Shown here in pieces: positions 8,361 through 16,043 of a stretch of DNA of 64,000 nt. Position 1 is the stretch's first letter. Every line of letters starts with the position of its first letter. This DNA comes from Fulvivirga imtechensis AK7 (GTDB taxonomy: Bacteria; Bacteroidota; Bacteroidia; Cytophagales; Cyclobacteriaceae), in NCBI RefSeq assembly GCF_000331535.1, contig NZ_AMZN01000087.1, forward strand, positions 1 through 64,000, given 5' to 3'. Below the pieces are notes generated by a model. The model was not told where the DNA came from. It worked only from the letters and a program-made list of their open reading frames with translations, and made no database searches. Position numbers and translations under genes: made by a program.

Positions 8361-9239
8361 AATGTTTATCTTGTACAAGTAAAGGTTATAATAGGCTTGC
8401 GGACATTTTTTATTTACGATTTGTTTGAAATTTACTCTGTAGCATCCGATTCATGGCAAAAAGGAAAGCACAGACACCAGTTTTTTGAGATCCTGTACAT
8501 CGAAGTGGGTACCGGGATTCATATTGTTAATGGTCAGCAACATATTTACCAGGCTGGTGATATTTTCATGCTGACTCCAGGTGATTCTCATTCATTTTCA
8601 ACCATGAGGTATACAAAGTTCCATTGTATTCGTTTTTTACCCGAATTATTTACGCAGGAAAATAATGATACCAGGAGCATCTTTTATCAATTGAAGGAAT
8701 CAATCTCATATCACAACCGACTATCAGGGATGCCTTTGGAAAGCTTGGATGAAAGGCCGCTTGTAATTGCCTTAATAGAGCAGGTTTTGAAAGAGAGTAG
8801 CTTGAGATCACAGCAGCATGAGCTGATTATAAAGAGTAGTATAGGCCTCATTCTTCAGTTTTTACTGAGGAGTGTTGGCAGGGGCAGGCATGATGGAGGA
8901 TATGGCCTATCCACTAACCTAACCATAGATAACATGCTCAATTATGTACGGTTCAATATCACCGACAACGCTAAATTGACGAAAAAAGTCATGGCATCCT
9001 TTTTTAATATTTCACCTCACTATATTGGTGAATATTTCAAGAAACACTGTGGTATGAGTTTGCGCGATTATATAGTAAAATGCAAGCTAAGTCACATAGA
9101 AAGAAAAATGCTCAACAACAATTTGTCTATCAGTCAGATAGCGGTTGAGTTAGGTTTTGTTGATGAAAGTCATCTATGCAAATTTGTTAAAAGATGTACA
9201 GGACAATCGCCAACAAATTATCGTAAGAAACTCGAATAG
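8358..9239 (+). CDS. AraC-family transcriptional regulator (start uncertain)
   Basis: 293 aa in the longest frame. The N-terminal half is a cupin-like sensor domain (HRHQFFEILYIEVGTG, YQAGDIFMLTPGDSHSF). The C-terminal about 100 residues hold two helix-turn-helix motifs (ISPHYIGEYFKKHCG, SISQIAVELGFVDESHLCKFVKR), the AraC signature. No ATG lies upstream of the cupin domain in this frame. The frame opens with TTG at 8358, further TTGs lie at 8397 and 8421, and the ATG at 8362 is out of frame and stops after six codons. Start is therefore probably a downstream TTG. Divergent from the panE-like gene, which may be its target. Confidence 0.8.
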   Translation: MNVYLVQVKVIIGLRTFFIYDLFEIYSVASDSWQKGKHRHQFFEILYIEVGTGIHIVNGQQHIYQAGDIFMLTPGDSHSFSTMRYTKFHCIRFLPELFTQENNDTRSIFYQLKESISYHNRLSGMPLESLDERPLVIALIEQVLKESSLRSQQHELIIKSSIGLILQFLLRSVGRGRHDGGYGLSTNLTIDNMLNYVRFNITDNAKLTKKVMASFFNISPHYIGEYFKKHCGMSLRDYIVKCKLSHIERKMLNNNLSISQIAVELGFVDESHLCKFVKRCTGQSPTNYRKKLE

Positions 9240-9246
9240 AATATCA

Positions 9247-9606
9247 TTACACATACTCCTGCCTTTTCACCAATGCGTAAAAATTATTGTCAATGGGCAG
9301 ATAGCCGTATTCGTAGCAGAAGTAATAAACGGTGCCGGCTTTAGTGGTATAGGTATTCGTAAAATAATTAAAATCAAAACCCTTTTCTCCAAGCTTATCA
9401 CGATGTGTTTTTGATTTGCCGTTTGGGTTCAACTCCATCAGTATCCTTCTGTTCTTCCTGAGTATGTTGTTGACGTTGCGAACATAGTTGTTGCTGTCAC
9501 TATTTAACTTGTTGTTATAGGAGTTTCTGCACTGGTCCGAACAGAACTTTTTATCCATTCTGCCGAAAATTTTAGTCCCGCATTCCAAACATGATTTTTC
9601 TTCCAT
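9247..9606 (-). CDS. DUF2116-type zinc-ribbon protein
   Basis: 119 aa. The N-terminus has a four-cysteine zinc knuckle (C6-x2-C9 and C22-x3-C26, in FCSDQCRNSYNN), as in DUF2116 proteins common in Bacteroidota. The rest is basic and aromatic (THRDKLGEKGFDFNYFTNTY), compatible with nucleic-acid binding. Function is unknown. The 7-bp gap to the AraC stop makes them convergent neighbours. Palindromic sites lie in its upstream region shared with ssb. Confidence 0.8.
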   Translation of the reverse strand: MEEKSCLECGTKIFGRMDKKFCSDQCRNSYNNKLNSDSNNYVRNVNNILRKNRRILMELNPNGKSKTHRDKLGEKGFDFNYFTNTYTTKAGTVYYFCYEYGYLPIDNNFYALVKRQEYV

Positions 9607-9638
9607 TTTATCAATATTCTGTTTATCAATATTTTACC

Positions 9639-9663
9639 CGTTTGCAAACGTTTACAAATGTAA
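9639..9663. promoter_or_regulatory. Adjacent palindromes between the DUF2116 gene and ssb
   Basis: CGTTTGCAAACG (9639-9650) is a perfect 12-bp palindrome. It is directly followed by TTACAAATGTAA (9652-9663), a near-palindrome. Both sit in the 187-bp divergent region between the DUF2116 gene and ssb, 33-57 bp upstream of the DUF2116 start. They look like operators; the binding protein is unknown. Confidence 0.45.
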
Positions 9664-9793
9664 TTTAAACGAATACAAACATTTATCATACGATTATCGC
9701 TTTTTTCTTGTCTTTACTTTGTGTAAATGAATTAGATGAACAATATTTCATCATTTAATTAAAAATAAAGTTTAACTATTAATTATTATTATC

Positions 9794-10132
9794 ATGAAAA
9801 ATTTAAGAAACAGTGTTCAGCTTATAGGAAGATTAGGTAAAGATCCCGAAGTAAAGAATTTGACCAGTGGAAAGATGATGGCTACCTTTTCACTAGCCAC
9901 CTCGGATAGCTACAGGAATGCGGATGGAGAGAAAGTAGAAGACACACAATGGCACAATATTGTTGTTTGGGGAAAGAAGGCGGAAATAGCTTCGGAATAC
10001 CTGAAGAAAGGTGCCGAGATAGCTGTTGAAGGTAAGTTGATACATCGCTCTTATGAAAATTCCAATGGAGAAAAGAAATATATCACTGAAATCAATGTAA
10101 ATGAGATATTGATGTTAGGAGGGAAGAAGTAG
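9794..10132 (+). CDS. ssb: Short single-stranded DNA-binding protein, no acidic tail
   Basis: 112 aa comprising one OB fold: NSVQLIGRLGKDPEVKNL, ATSDSYRNADGEKVEDTQWH, VWGKKAEIASEYLKKGAEIAVEGKL. It binds ssDNA in replication and repair. Chromosomal SSBs normally continue into a flexible tail ending in an acidic DDDLPF-like peptide that recruits partners. Here the protein ends at LMLGGKK, so it is either a secondary SSB or a mobile-element-style one. It is immediately followed (4 bp) by the first TIR element of the DUF559 locus. Confidence 0.9.
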   Translation: MKNLRNSVQLIGRLGKDPEVKNLTSGKMMATFSLATSDSYRNADGEKVEDTQWHNIVVWGKKAEIASEYLKKGAEIAVEGKLIHRSYENSNGEKKYITEINVNEILMLGGKK

Positions 10133-10136
10133 GGGA

Positions 10137-10463
10137 ACCCACCCCTGCCCCTCCCAAGAGCTCCCAAGAGAGGGTTTTCGGCCGGTGCTAATGGGGAAGG
10201 TTGAGGTGTTGTTATGAGCCGGTTGCGTAGGACTTTTGTGAAGTATTCTACTGTAGCCGGTAATAGGTTGAATTCAGAGCTATGTACACCCGTCCTTTGT
10301 CAACCTATGTACCTGCAGCAAAAAAACAAAATGCTGAAGTTCCAGAAAGTTTATGGTCGACACAACTTCCAGCATAGCTCATCACCAGATTCTAGCTAAT
10401 CAAATCTCCTATGAAATGCAGTCCAAAATCCCCTCCTCGGAGGGGCAGGGGTGGGTAAAACAC
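10137..10463 (+). repeat. TIR element copy 1 of the DUF559 locus
   Basis: Bounded by the perfect 18-bp terminal inverted repeat ACCCACCCCTGCCCCTCC (10137-10154) and its reverse complement (10439-10456). Seven further bases (AAAACAC) are shared with copy 2. Internal hairpins include CCGGTTGCGTAG with CTACTGTAGCCGG (10218-10262 region) and TGCTGAAGTT with AACTTCCAGCA (10332-10375 region). Five differences from copy 2 in 327 bp: 10174, 10419, 10420, 10421 and 10425. Non-coding in appearance, MITE-like or a structured RNA. Confidence 0.92.
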
Positions 10464-10468
10464 TAATA

Positions 10469-10891
10469 ATGAAAAGAAAAATACTTTATTATAACCCAAA
10501 GCTTAAACCGCTGGCTCTGAAACTACGAAAAAATATGACGTTGTCGGAAGTACTACTATGGCAGGAATTGAATGGCAGACAAATGATGGGCTACGATTTT
10601 GATCGGCAGCGGCCGATTGATAATTATATTGTGGATTTTTATTGTAAAGATCTAATGTTGGCGATCGAGGTAGATGGAGAAAGTCATTACCACGACAACG
10701 CCTCGGAAAGAGATCAGGCAAGACAAAAGAAGTTGGAGAATTTAGGTGTGCGGTTTTTAAGATTCGATGATCTGGATGTGAAGCAAAGAATGGGTTATGT
10801 TCTGAATACAATTTCCGAATGGATTTTGGAGAACGGACCCACCCCTGCCCCTCCCAAGAGCTCCCAAGAGAGGATTTTCGGCCGGTGCTAA
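10469..10891 (+). CDS. DUF559 / Vsr-like endonuclease-domain protein
   Basis: 140 aa from the ATG at 10469. A GTG at 10451 lies inside the preceding repeat and is less likely. The fold is DUF559, a relative of the very-short-patch-repair and PD-(D/E)xK nucleases: LSEVLLWQEL, then PIDNYIVDFYC, then AIEVDGESHY, then the R-x-K-x-LENLGVRFLRF segment. These acidic residues are the presumed metal-binding site. The last 17 or so codons (PTPAPPKSSQERIFGRC) are encoded by the left TIR of repeat copy 2, so the natural C-terminus is replaced by repeat sequence. It lies exactly between two direct copies of a TIR element; a mobile or repeat-associated role is inferred. Confidence 0.85.
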   Translation: MKRKILYYNPKLKPLALKLRKNMTLSEVLLWQELNGRQMMGYDFDRQRPIDNYIVDFYCKDLMLAIEVDGESHYHDNASERDQARQKKLENLGVRFLRFDDLDVKQRMGYVLNTISEWILENGPTPAPPKSSQERIFGRC

Positions 10892-11163
10892 TGGGGAAGG
10901 TTGAGGTGTTGTTATGAGCCGGTTGCGTAGGACTTTTGTGAAGTATTCTACTGTAGCCGGTAATAGGTTGAATTCAGAGCTATGTACACCCGTCCTTTGT
11001 CAACCTATGTACCTGCAGCAAAAAAACAAAATGCTGAAGTTCCAGAAAGTTTATGGTCGACACAACTTCCAGCATAGCTCATCACCAGATTCTAGCTAAT
11101 CAAATCTCCTATGAAATGTTATCCCAAATCCCCTCCTCGGAGGGGCAGGGGTGGGTAAAACAC
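10837..11163 (+). repeat. TIR element copy 2 of the DUF559 locus
   Basis: Direct repeat of copy 1, offset exactly 700 bp and about 98.5 percent identical. TIRs at 10837-10854 and 11139-11156. The left end supplies the C-terminal codons and stop of the DUF559 gene. The right end lies 30 bp from the stop of the convergent exbD-like gene. Confidence 0.92.
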
Positions 11164-11193
11164 CCGAAACCCAAGTCATAAACTAATGATCTA

Positions 11194-11742
11194 TCAATTC
11201 GAAGGCTCTGCAATTGAAATATTCATAGGAATACCCTTTCGCCCTTTTTCGAAAAGCCTTTTCTTTTCAGGAATACTTAAGTAGAGGTTTCTATATTCGG
11301 CAGGGGTCAGACCGGTTCGGTCTGCATAGATCTGATAGTAAGCTGCTTTAACTTCATCAAGTACTTTGATAAACATTTCCTGGGATGTGCCTCTATTTGT
11401 CTTTATAGATACTATTGCCTTCTCAGGGCTTTCACTTAGCGCTTTATTACGACCGTAGTTTAATATGAATTCACTTATTTCATGCCTTATGCCGTGTAGA
11501 TTTTCACGGGTTTCACCTTCCACCATAATTTTGTCATCAGAGTTGACCTGGATCTTGAAAAGATTTTTTTCATGAATTTCTACAGGTACAATGTTTGATT
11601 GCTCTGGTGGCAGCAACAAACTGAGACCCTTGTCGTTTACAATGGTTGTAGTGATCATGAAAAAGATTAGTAGCAGGAAGGCGATGTCCGCCATAGAAGC
11701 GGTATTGATCTGCATTTGATTGTTTCTTTGTGCATTTTTCAT
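11194..11742 (-). CDS. ExbD/TolR-family biopolymer transport protein
   Basis: 182 aa. One transmembrane helix (residues about 18-37, MADIAFLLLIFFMITTTI) contains the conserved Asp19 that carries protons in ExbD/TolR stators. A periplasmic domain of about 140 residues follows. With ExbB/TolQ it would energise TonB-dependent import or envelope movement, but no exbB or tonB is adjacent. The gene is divergent from the BatA-type gene, with 90 bp between starts. Confidence 0.88.
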   Translation of the reverse strand: MKNAQRNNQMQINTASMADIAFLLLIFFMITTTIVNDKGLSLLLPPEQSNIVPVEIHEKNLFKIQVNSDDKIMVEGETRENLHGIRHEISEFILNYGRNKALSESPEKAIVSIKTNRGTSQEMFIKVLDEVKAAYYQIYADRTGLTPAEYRNLYLSIPEKKRLFEKGRKGIPMNISIAEPSN

Positions 11743-11818
11743 AAGCTTTTATTTAAATAATCTGTGTCATGCTACAAAGTCACCATAATTTATCTGCATA
11801 TGATTAATTGATTTTTTC

Positions 11819-11826
11819 TACTTTTG
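11819..11826 (+). promoter_or_regulatory. Candidate -7 element TACTTTTG
   Basis: Exact TAnnTTTG match ending 6 bp before the ATG at 11833. A start site 5-7 bp beyond it would make the mRNA leaderless or nearly so. No obvious -33 box. Confidence 0.4.
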
Positions 11827-11832
11827 CAGCCA

Positions 11833-13836
11833 ATGAGTTTTTTATACCCACAATTCCTTTACGGTCTTTTCGCGCTTTCCATACCCATTATTATTCATTT
11901 GTTTAATTTCAGGAAGACAAAGCGGGTATATTTTTCAAATACACGCTTTCTTAAAAAGGTGAAGGAAGCCAGTAGTTCTAAACGGAAGCTGAAGCACTAT
12001 TTGATCCTTACCTCCAGGCTACTCATGATCTTTTTCCTTGTAATGGCCTTCGCCCAACCATTTCTACCTACAAAGGAAAATACAACTGCGAGTAGCAAAA
12101 CTTTGATCTATCTCGACAACTCTCTTAGCATGAGCAATGAAACAGACGAGGATATAACTGCCTTCGATGCCGCTCTGGGATATATCAATGCCCTTACCAC
12201 CCTTTACCCGTCATCATCTGAATATAAAATACTCACCAATGACTTTAACTCTTTCTCTAATGTCTTTAAAAACAGGAATGATCTTGTTGATCTGACTACC
12301 GAGATGCGCTTGACAGGAATTACCAGAACTTATGACGAGATTATTAACAGGCTTGAATTTAACAGGGAAGAGGGAGAGCAGTATGATCTGTACTGGATAA
12401 GTGATTTTCAAGCTTCCACATCAGGAGTCAGAGAAGGTGAAGTGGCGCTGGATAGCGCATGGAACGTAAATTTAATTCCTATTAACTTCACCTCCGTTAA
12501 CAATGTATTTGTCGATTCCCTGTATCTGGATAATCCATTCCTGATAGGTGATAAAAAGCTGAAATTAAATGTGGTGATAAGAAATGTGGGAAACCAACCT
12601 GTAGATGATCTGATCATTAAAGTTTTTGTGGATGAGGTGCAATCTGCTACCGCCAGCATGGATCTTAGGGCTAACCAAGCGGCAACAGCCACCTTTGACC
12701 TGGCGTTTAACCTGGAGGGGAATAATAAATGCAGGATTAGCTTTGAAGAATTCCCTGTTACCTTTGACAATGATTTTCACTTCACCATCAATGGGAGTCA
12801 ACGCATCAGCATTTTGGAGATCAAAGGTAAATCTGTTAACACACCAGTTCAGAATGTTTTTGGCAACGAAGGGCTTTTTGACTTACAAAGCGTAGTTTTT
12901 TCGAACCTTGACTACAATCTTATTCCAGCTTCAGACTTAGTAGTGATCAATGGGTTGGAAACCCTTGATCCATCGCTTGCCGTTGTGCTTAATAAATACC
13001 TGCAGAATTACGGTGATATTATTTTTATACCTGCAACGAAACCGGATATTGCCAGCTACAGACAGTTGTCCGGTTTGGGTGGCCTAATGGTCTCAGACTC
13101 ATCCCTGAAATCTGACCTGGCTACACCTGATTTTGATGATCCTTTTTTTGAAAATGTTTTTGAGGAAACCGGACAAAACTTTTCTATGCCGGAAGCGGCT
13201 GGTGTTATCGAATGGGGGAGGGATCGTACTGCATTGCTGAAATATAAAAGCGGAATGCCCTTTTTATCGAAAATAACCTCCAATGGAAATATATTTTTGA
13301 TGGGTGCCCCTCTGAACAGCGCCTATACAAATTTTTATTCTCATGCTATCTTTGTTCCGGTGATGTATCGTATTGCAGTGGAAAGCGCTTCGCGTGATTC
13401 AAAGTTGTATTATTATACGGATGATGCCACAATTACCTTTCGGGCAGACACAATCATAGCCGATAATGTCTTTAAACTTCGCAATGATGAACAGGAAATA
13501 ATACCCACACAAAGAATTATAGGGAATGATGTAGTTATGGAGGTGCCAAAGTTTGTGATCGGAGCAGGGTTTTATGACCTGATGTTTAAAGAAGGAAAGA
13601 TCACAACACTGGCCTTTAACTACACGCCGGAAGAATCAGACTTAAGACAGTATTCACCGGAAGAGATCAGGCGCATCTTTAAAGGGAAGGTCGATATTTT
13701 TGAGGTGGGAGATAAGGATCAATTTGAGAGGGCTGTGGAAAAAAAATACATCGGTCAGCCATTGTGGAAGTATGCCATTATTCTCGCGCTTATATTTCTA
13801 CTGGTAGAGGTTTTGTTAATAAGATTTTTGCCATAA
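11833..13836 (+). CDS. BatA-domain membrane protein
   Basis: 667 aa from the ATG at 11833; the frame also extends three codons to a TTG. It opens with the BatA N-terminal module (FLYPQFLYGLFALSIPIIIHLFN, about residues 2-25) and a second helix about residues 60-80. A VWA-like region (LIYLDNSLSMS, DLYWISDFQAS) follows, then a long periplasmic part and a final transmembrane helix (YAIILALIFLLVEVLLI). The family is a conserved Bacteroidota envelope protein related to the aerotolerance Bat proteins. The MIDAS motif reads DNSLSMS, close to DxSxS. Function is not firmly known. Followed after 47 bp by the dihydroorotase homologue. Confidence 0.85.
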   Translation: MSFLYPQFLYGLFALSIPIIIHLFNFRKTKRVYFSNTRFLKKVKEASSSKRKLKHYLILTSRLLMIFFLVMAFAQPFLPTKENTTASSKTLIYLDNSLSMSNETDEDITAFDAALGYINALTTLYPSSSEYKILTNDFNSFSNVFKNRNDLVDLTTEMRLTGITRTYDEIINRLEFNREEGEQYDLYWISDFQASTSGVREGEVALDSAWNVNLIPINFTSVNNVFVDSLYLDNPFLIGDKKLKLNVVIRNVGNQPVDDLIIKVFVDEVQSATASMDLRANQAATATFDLAFNLEGNNKCRISFEEFPVTFDNDFHFTINGSQRISILEIKGKSVNTPVQNVFGNEGLFDLQSVVFSNLDYNLIPASDLVVINGLETLDPSLAVVLNKYLQNYGDIIFIPATKPDIASYRQLSGLGGLMVSDSSLKSDLATPDFDDPFFENVFEETGQNFSMPEAAGVIEWGRDRTALLKYKSGMPFLSKITSNGNIFLMGAPLNSAYTNFYSHAIFVPVMYRIAVESASRDSKLYYYTDDATITFRADTIIADNVFKLRNDEQEIIPTQRIIGNDVVMEVPKFVIGAGFYDLMFKEGKITTLAFNYTPEESDLRQYSPEEIRRIFKGKVDIFEVGDKDQFERAVEKKYIGQPLWKYAIILALIFLLVEVLLIRFLP

Positions 13837-13883
13837 TTTGAACTTTAAATTCAATATCTATAAAAACCGGTAAAGCTTCTGAA

Positions 13884-15158
13884 ATGGAAAGTATACTTAT
13901 AAAATCTGCTGCAATAATCGATGAAGGAAATGCCATGCATGGAAATCAGGCGGATGTGCTGATTGAAAATGGGCGAATTGCCAAACTGGGGAAGGTGCAG
14001 GCAAAGGCAGATAAAGTAATCGAAGCAAAAGGGATGTTTCTTTCCATAGGATGGTTTGACATGCGCGCTTCTTTCGGAGATCCTGGCTATGAACACAGGG
14101 AAGATCTGGAATCGGGTATCGCTACTGCCGCGGCAGGAGGCTTTACAGGTGTAGCATTGGTGCCCAACAACAAACCGGTAACACAAACCAAAAATGAGGT
14201 CAGTTACCTTAAATCAAGAAACCAGCATTCTATAACGGAAATTTTTCCAATAGCCGCTGTTTCTATTGATGCCAGGGGGGAAGAACTTACAGAGATGATA
14301 GATCTGCATCATGCCGGTGCTGTGGCCTTTTCCGATGGCATTGAGCCTATTTGGCATACTGATATACTTTTGAAATCATTACAGTATCTTCAGAAATTCG
14401 ATGGTTTGCTCATCAATAAGCCCGAAGATATACGACTGAACCTGTATGGTACTATGAATGAGGGTATAAATAGCACTATGCTCGGAATGAAAGGAATGCC
14501 AAAGCTGGCAGAAGAATTGATCATTCAGCGAGACCTGGAACTGCTGGCCTATGCGGGAGGAAGGTTGCATTTTACAAATATTTCTTCCGAAAGATCATTG
14601 GCTATGATCAGGGCTGCGAGAAAAAGAGGACTCAATGTGAGTTGTGATGTGGCTTCCTGCCAGATGCTATTTGATGATGCTGCGTTGGCAGGCTTTGACA
14701 CTAATTTTAAAGTGAATCCACCTTTCAGAGAAAAGAAAGATAATAAGGCGTTGATAAAAGGTATACAGGATGGCACTATAGAAGTTATCGTTTCAAGTCA
14801 TATCCCTCAGGATGAGGAAAATAAGAAACTGGAATTCGATCTGGCAGCCTTTGGTGTTATAGGTCTTCAGACGGTTGCTGCTAATTTGACAACACTTTCA
14901 GAGTCTGTTGAGATGACTACTCTTATAAAAGCAATAACGGTGAACCCCAGGAAGTTGCTTCATTTAAACATTCCCAAAATAGAAGAAGGCGCGGAGGCGA
15001 ACCTGACCCTTTTTGATCCGAATCATCATTGGGTGTTGGATAACAAAAGCAATCGATCCAAATCAAAAAACTCTCCTTATTGGGGGCAGAAATTAAAAGG
15101 CAGGACCTTAGCCACTTTCAACAACGGAAAGCATCTAATAGAACAGTCTTTATCATAA
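13884..15158 (+). CDS. Dihydroorotase homologue, probably catalytically inactive
   Basis: 424 aa, amidohydrolase/PyrC fold throughout: IENGRIAKLG, GWFDMRASFGDPG, FTGVALVPNN, HFTNISSERSL, TLFDPNHHWVLD. Active dihydroorotases have D-x-H-x-H at the start of the barrel. Here it is D59-M-R61-A-S63. The HxED metal ligand is K-P-E-D (about 179-182), and the catalytic TDHAPH is SSHIPQ. The zinc site is therefore largely missing. By analogy with the inactive PyrC' of pseudomonads it may be structural, for example supporting aspartate transcarbamoylase, or it may have a new role. The stop is immediately followed by a palindromic repeat. Confidence 0.85.
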   Translation: MESILIKSAAIIDEGNAMHGNQADVLIENGRIAKLGKVQAKADKVIEAKGMFLSIGWFDMRASFGDPGYEHREDLESGIATAAAGGFTGVALVPNNKPVTQTKNEVSYLKSRNQHSITEIFPIAAVSIDARGEELTEMIDLHHAGAVAFSDGIEPIWHTDILLKSLQYLQKFDGLLINKPEDIRLNLYGTMNEGINSTMLGMKGMPKLAEELIIQRDLELLAYAGGRLHFTNISSERSLAMIRAARKRGLNVSCDVASCQMLFDDAALAGFDTNFKVNPPFREKKDNKALIKGIQDGTIEVIVSSHIPQDEENKKLEFDLAAFGVIGLQTVAANLTTLSESVEMTTLIKAITVNPRKLLHLNIPKIEEGAEANLTLFDPNHHWVLDNKSNRSKSKNSPYWGQKLKGRTLATFNNGKHLIEQSLS

Positions 15159-15311
15159 TTAGTGTCTCTGATAAAAAATGATAATATCTTCGTTACGCTC
15201 GTCCCAAAAATGCTCTTGTACCTCTGTAAACTCCACTTTTGGGGACTTCATCCCGCTTTTTGGCGGGAACGTTTCGTTAAAACCACTTAGAGTTTTTTTT
15301 ACAAATACTAA
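15159..15311 (+). repeat. TTAGTGTCT palindromic element, copy A
   Basis: About 153 bp starting directly after the dihydroorotase stop codon. The ends are TTAGTGTCTCTGAT and ACAAATACTAA. The core shares GTTACGCTCGTCCCAAAAATG, a CTTTTTGG arm and the right-arm block AAACCACTTAGAG with the copies at 17582, 36032 and 43858. Inner arms TCCCAAAAA and TTTTGGGGA can pair. Confidence 0.85.
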
Positions 15312-15345
15312 ATAAGTAGAGGTAATACCTCTAATAAAACATTCT

Positions 15346-15900
15346 ATGACTCAATTCAATAAAATACGTCCACTTTTCAAAATTCCTCTTAAATACGGTT
15401 TTTTCGGAGCCTTATTAGGTATGTTGGTTCTCGTGCTGCTCTATTATACGGGTAAGCATCCCCTATTGATCCCCCCAATGTTTGATTTTAGAATAGTACT
15501 TTTTGGGTTATTTATCTTTTTTGGACTGAAAGAGTTTAGGGATTATTATAACGACAGTGTCCTCAATTTTTGGCAGGGAATGATCATTAGTTTTATTATC
15601 TACATCACCATAGCGATCCTGGTGGCTATTTTTATTATTGTTTTTGCCAATTTTGTGCCGGATTTTCTCCAGGAGTATATCGCAGGCACCATCAAAGGAC
15701 TGGAGTTGGAGAAGGACAGGCTCGTTACAGAAGGTAAAATAAATATCACCGGGGAAGAATTTGATCGCCAGGTAACATTGCTACGACAATCGACTCCCTC
15801 GCTACTGGCCCTCGACTACATTATCAAGAGTTGTTTCATTGGTTTTTTCGTGGCTATCATTCTTTCTGTGATCTTGAGAAGGACCGAAAAGCGGTTTTGA
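15346..15900 (+). CDS. DUF4199-family membrane protein
   Basis: 184 aa with four hydrophobic helices (about residues 18-36, 50-66, 76-102, 155-178). Between the third and fourth lies a charged loop (GLELEKDRLVTEGKINITGEEF). The arrangement and the KYGFFGALLGML start match DUF4199, a Bacteroidota inner-membrane family of unknown function. It precedes a second DUF4199 gene and two glycosyltransferases. Confidence 0.8.
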   Translation: MTQFNKIRPLFKIPLKYGFFGALLGMLVLVLLYYTGKHPLLIPPMFDFRIVLFGLFIFFGLKEFRDYYNDSVLNFWQGMIISFIIYITIAILVAIFIIVFANFVPDFLQEYIAGTIKGLELEKDRLVTEGKINITGEEFDRQVTLLRQSTPSLLALDYIIKSCFIGFFVAIILSVILRRTEKRF

Positions 15901-16043
15901 TACTTTAAAGCCTTCTATTTCCGATCGTCAGGGTTTCAGACCATGCAGTAGATTAGTTTTTGATATGTATGATGCTAAAATTACTTTTAACCCATTGTTA
16001 TTTGAATTAACTTACACAAAACAACCAAAAAACCTTAAAACTA

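Noticed and set aside
10214-10399. 61-codon ORF inside repeat copy 1, identical at 10914-11099
   Set aside because: The identity of the two simply follows from the repeat. No recognisable protein features; hairpins in the same stretch argue for non-coding.
10137-10463. Possible group II intron remnant (GAGCCGG-like start of a hairpin)
   Set aside because: No domain V consensus, no boundary GUGCG/AY, no reverse transcriptase; TIRs explain the ends better.
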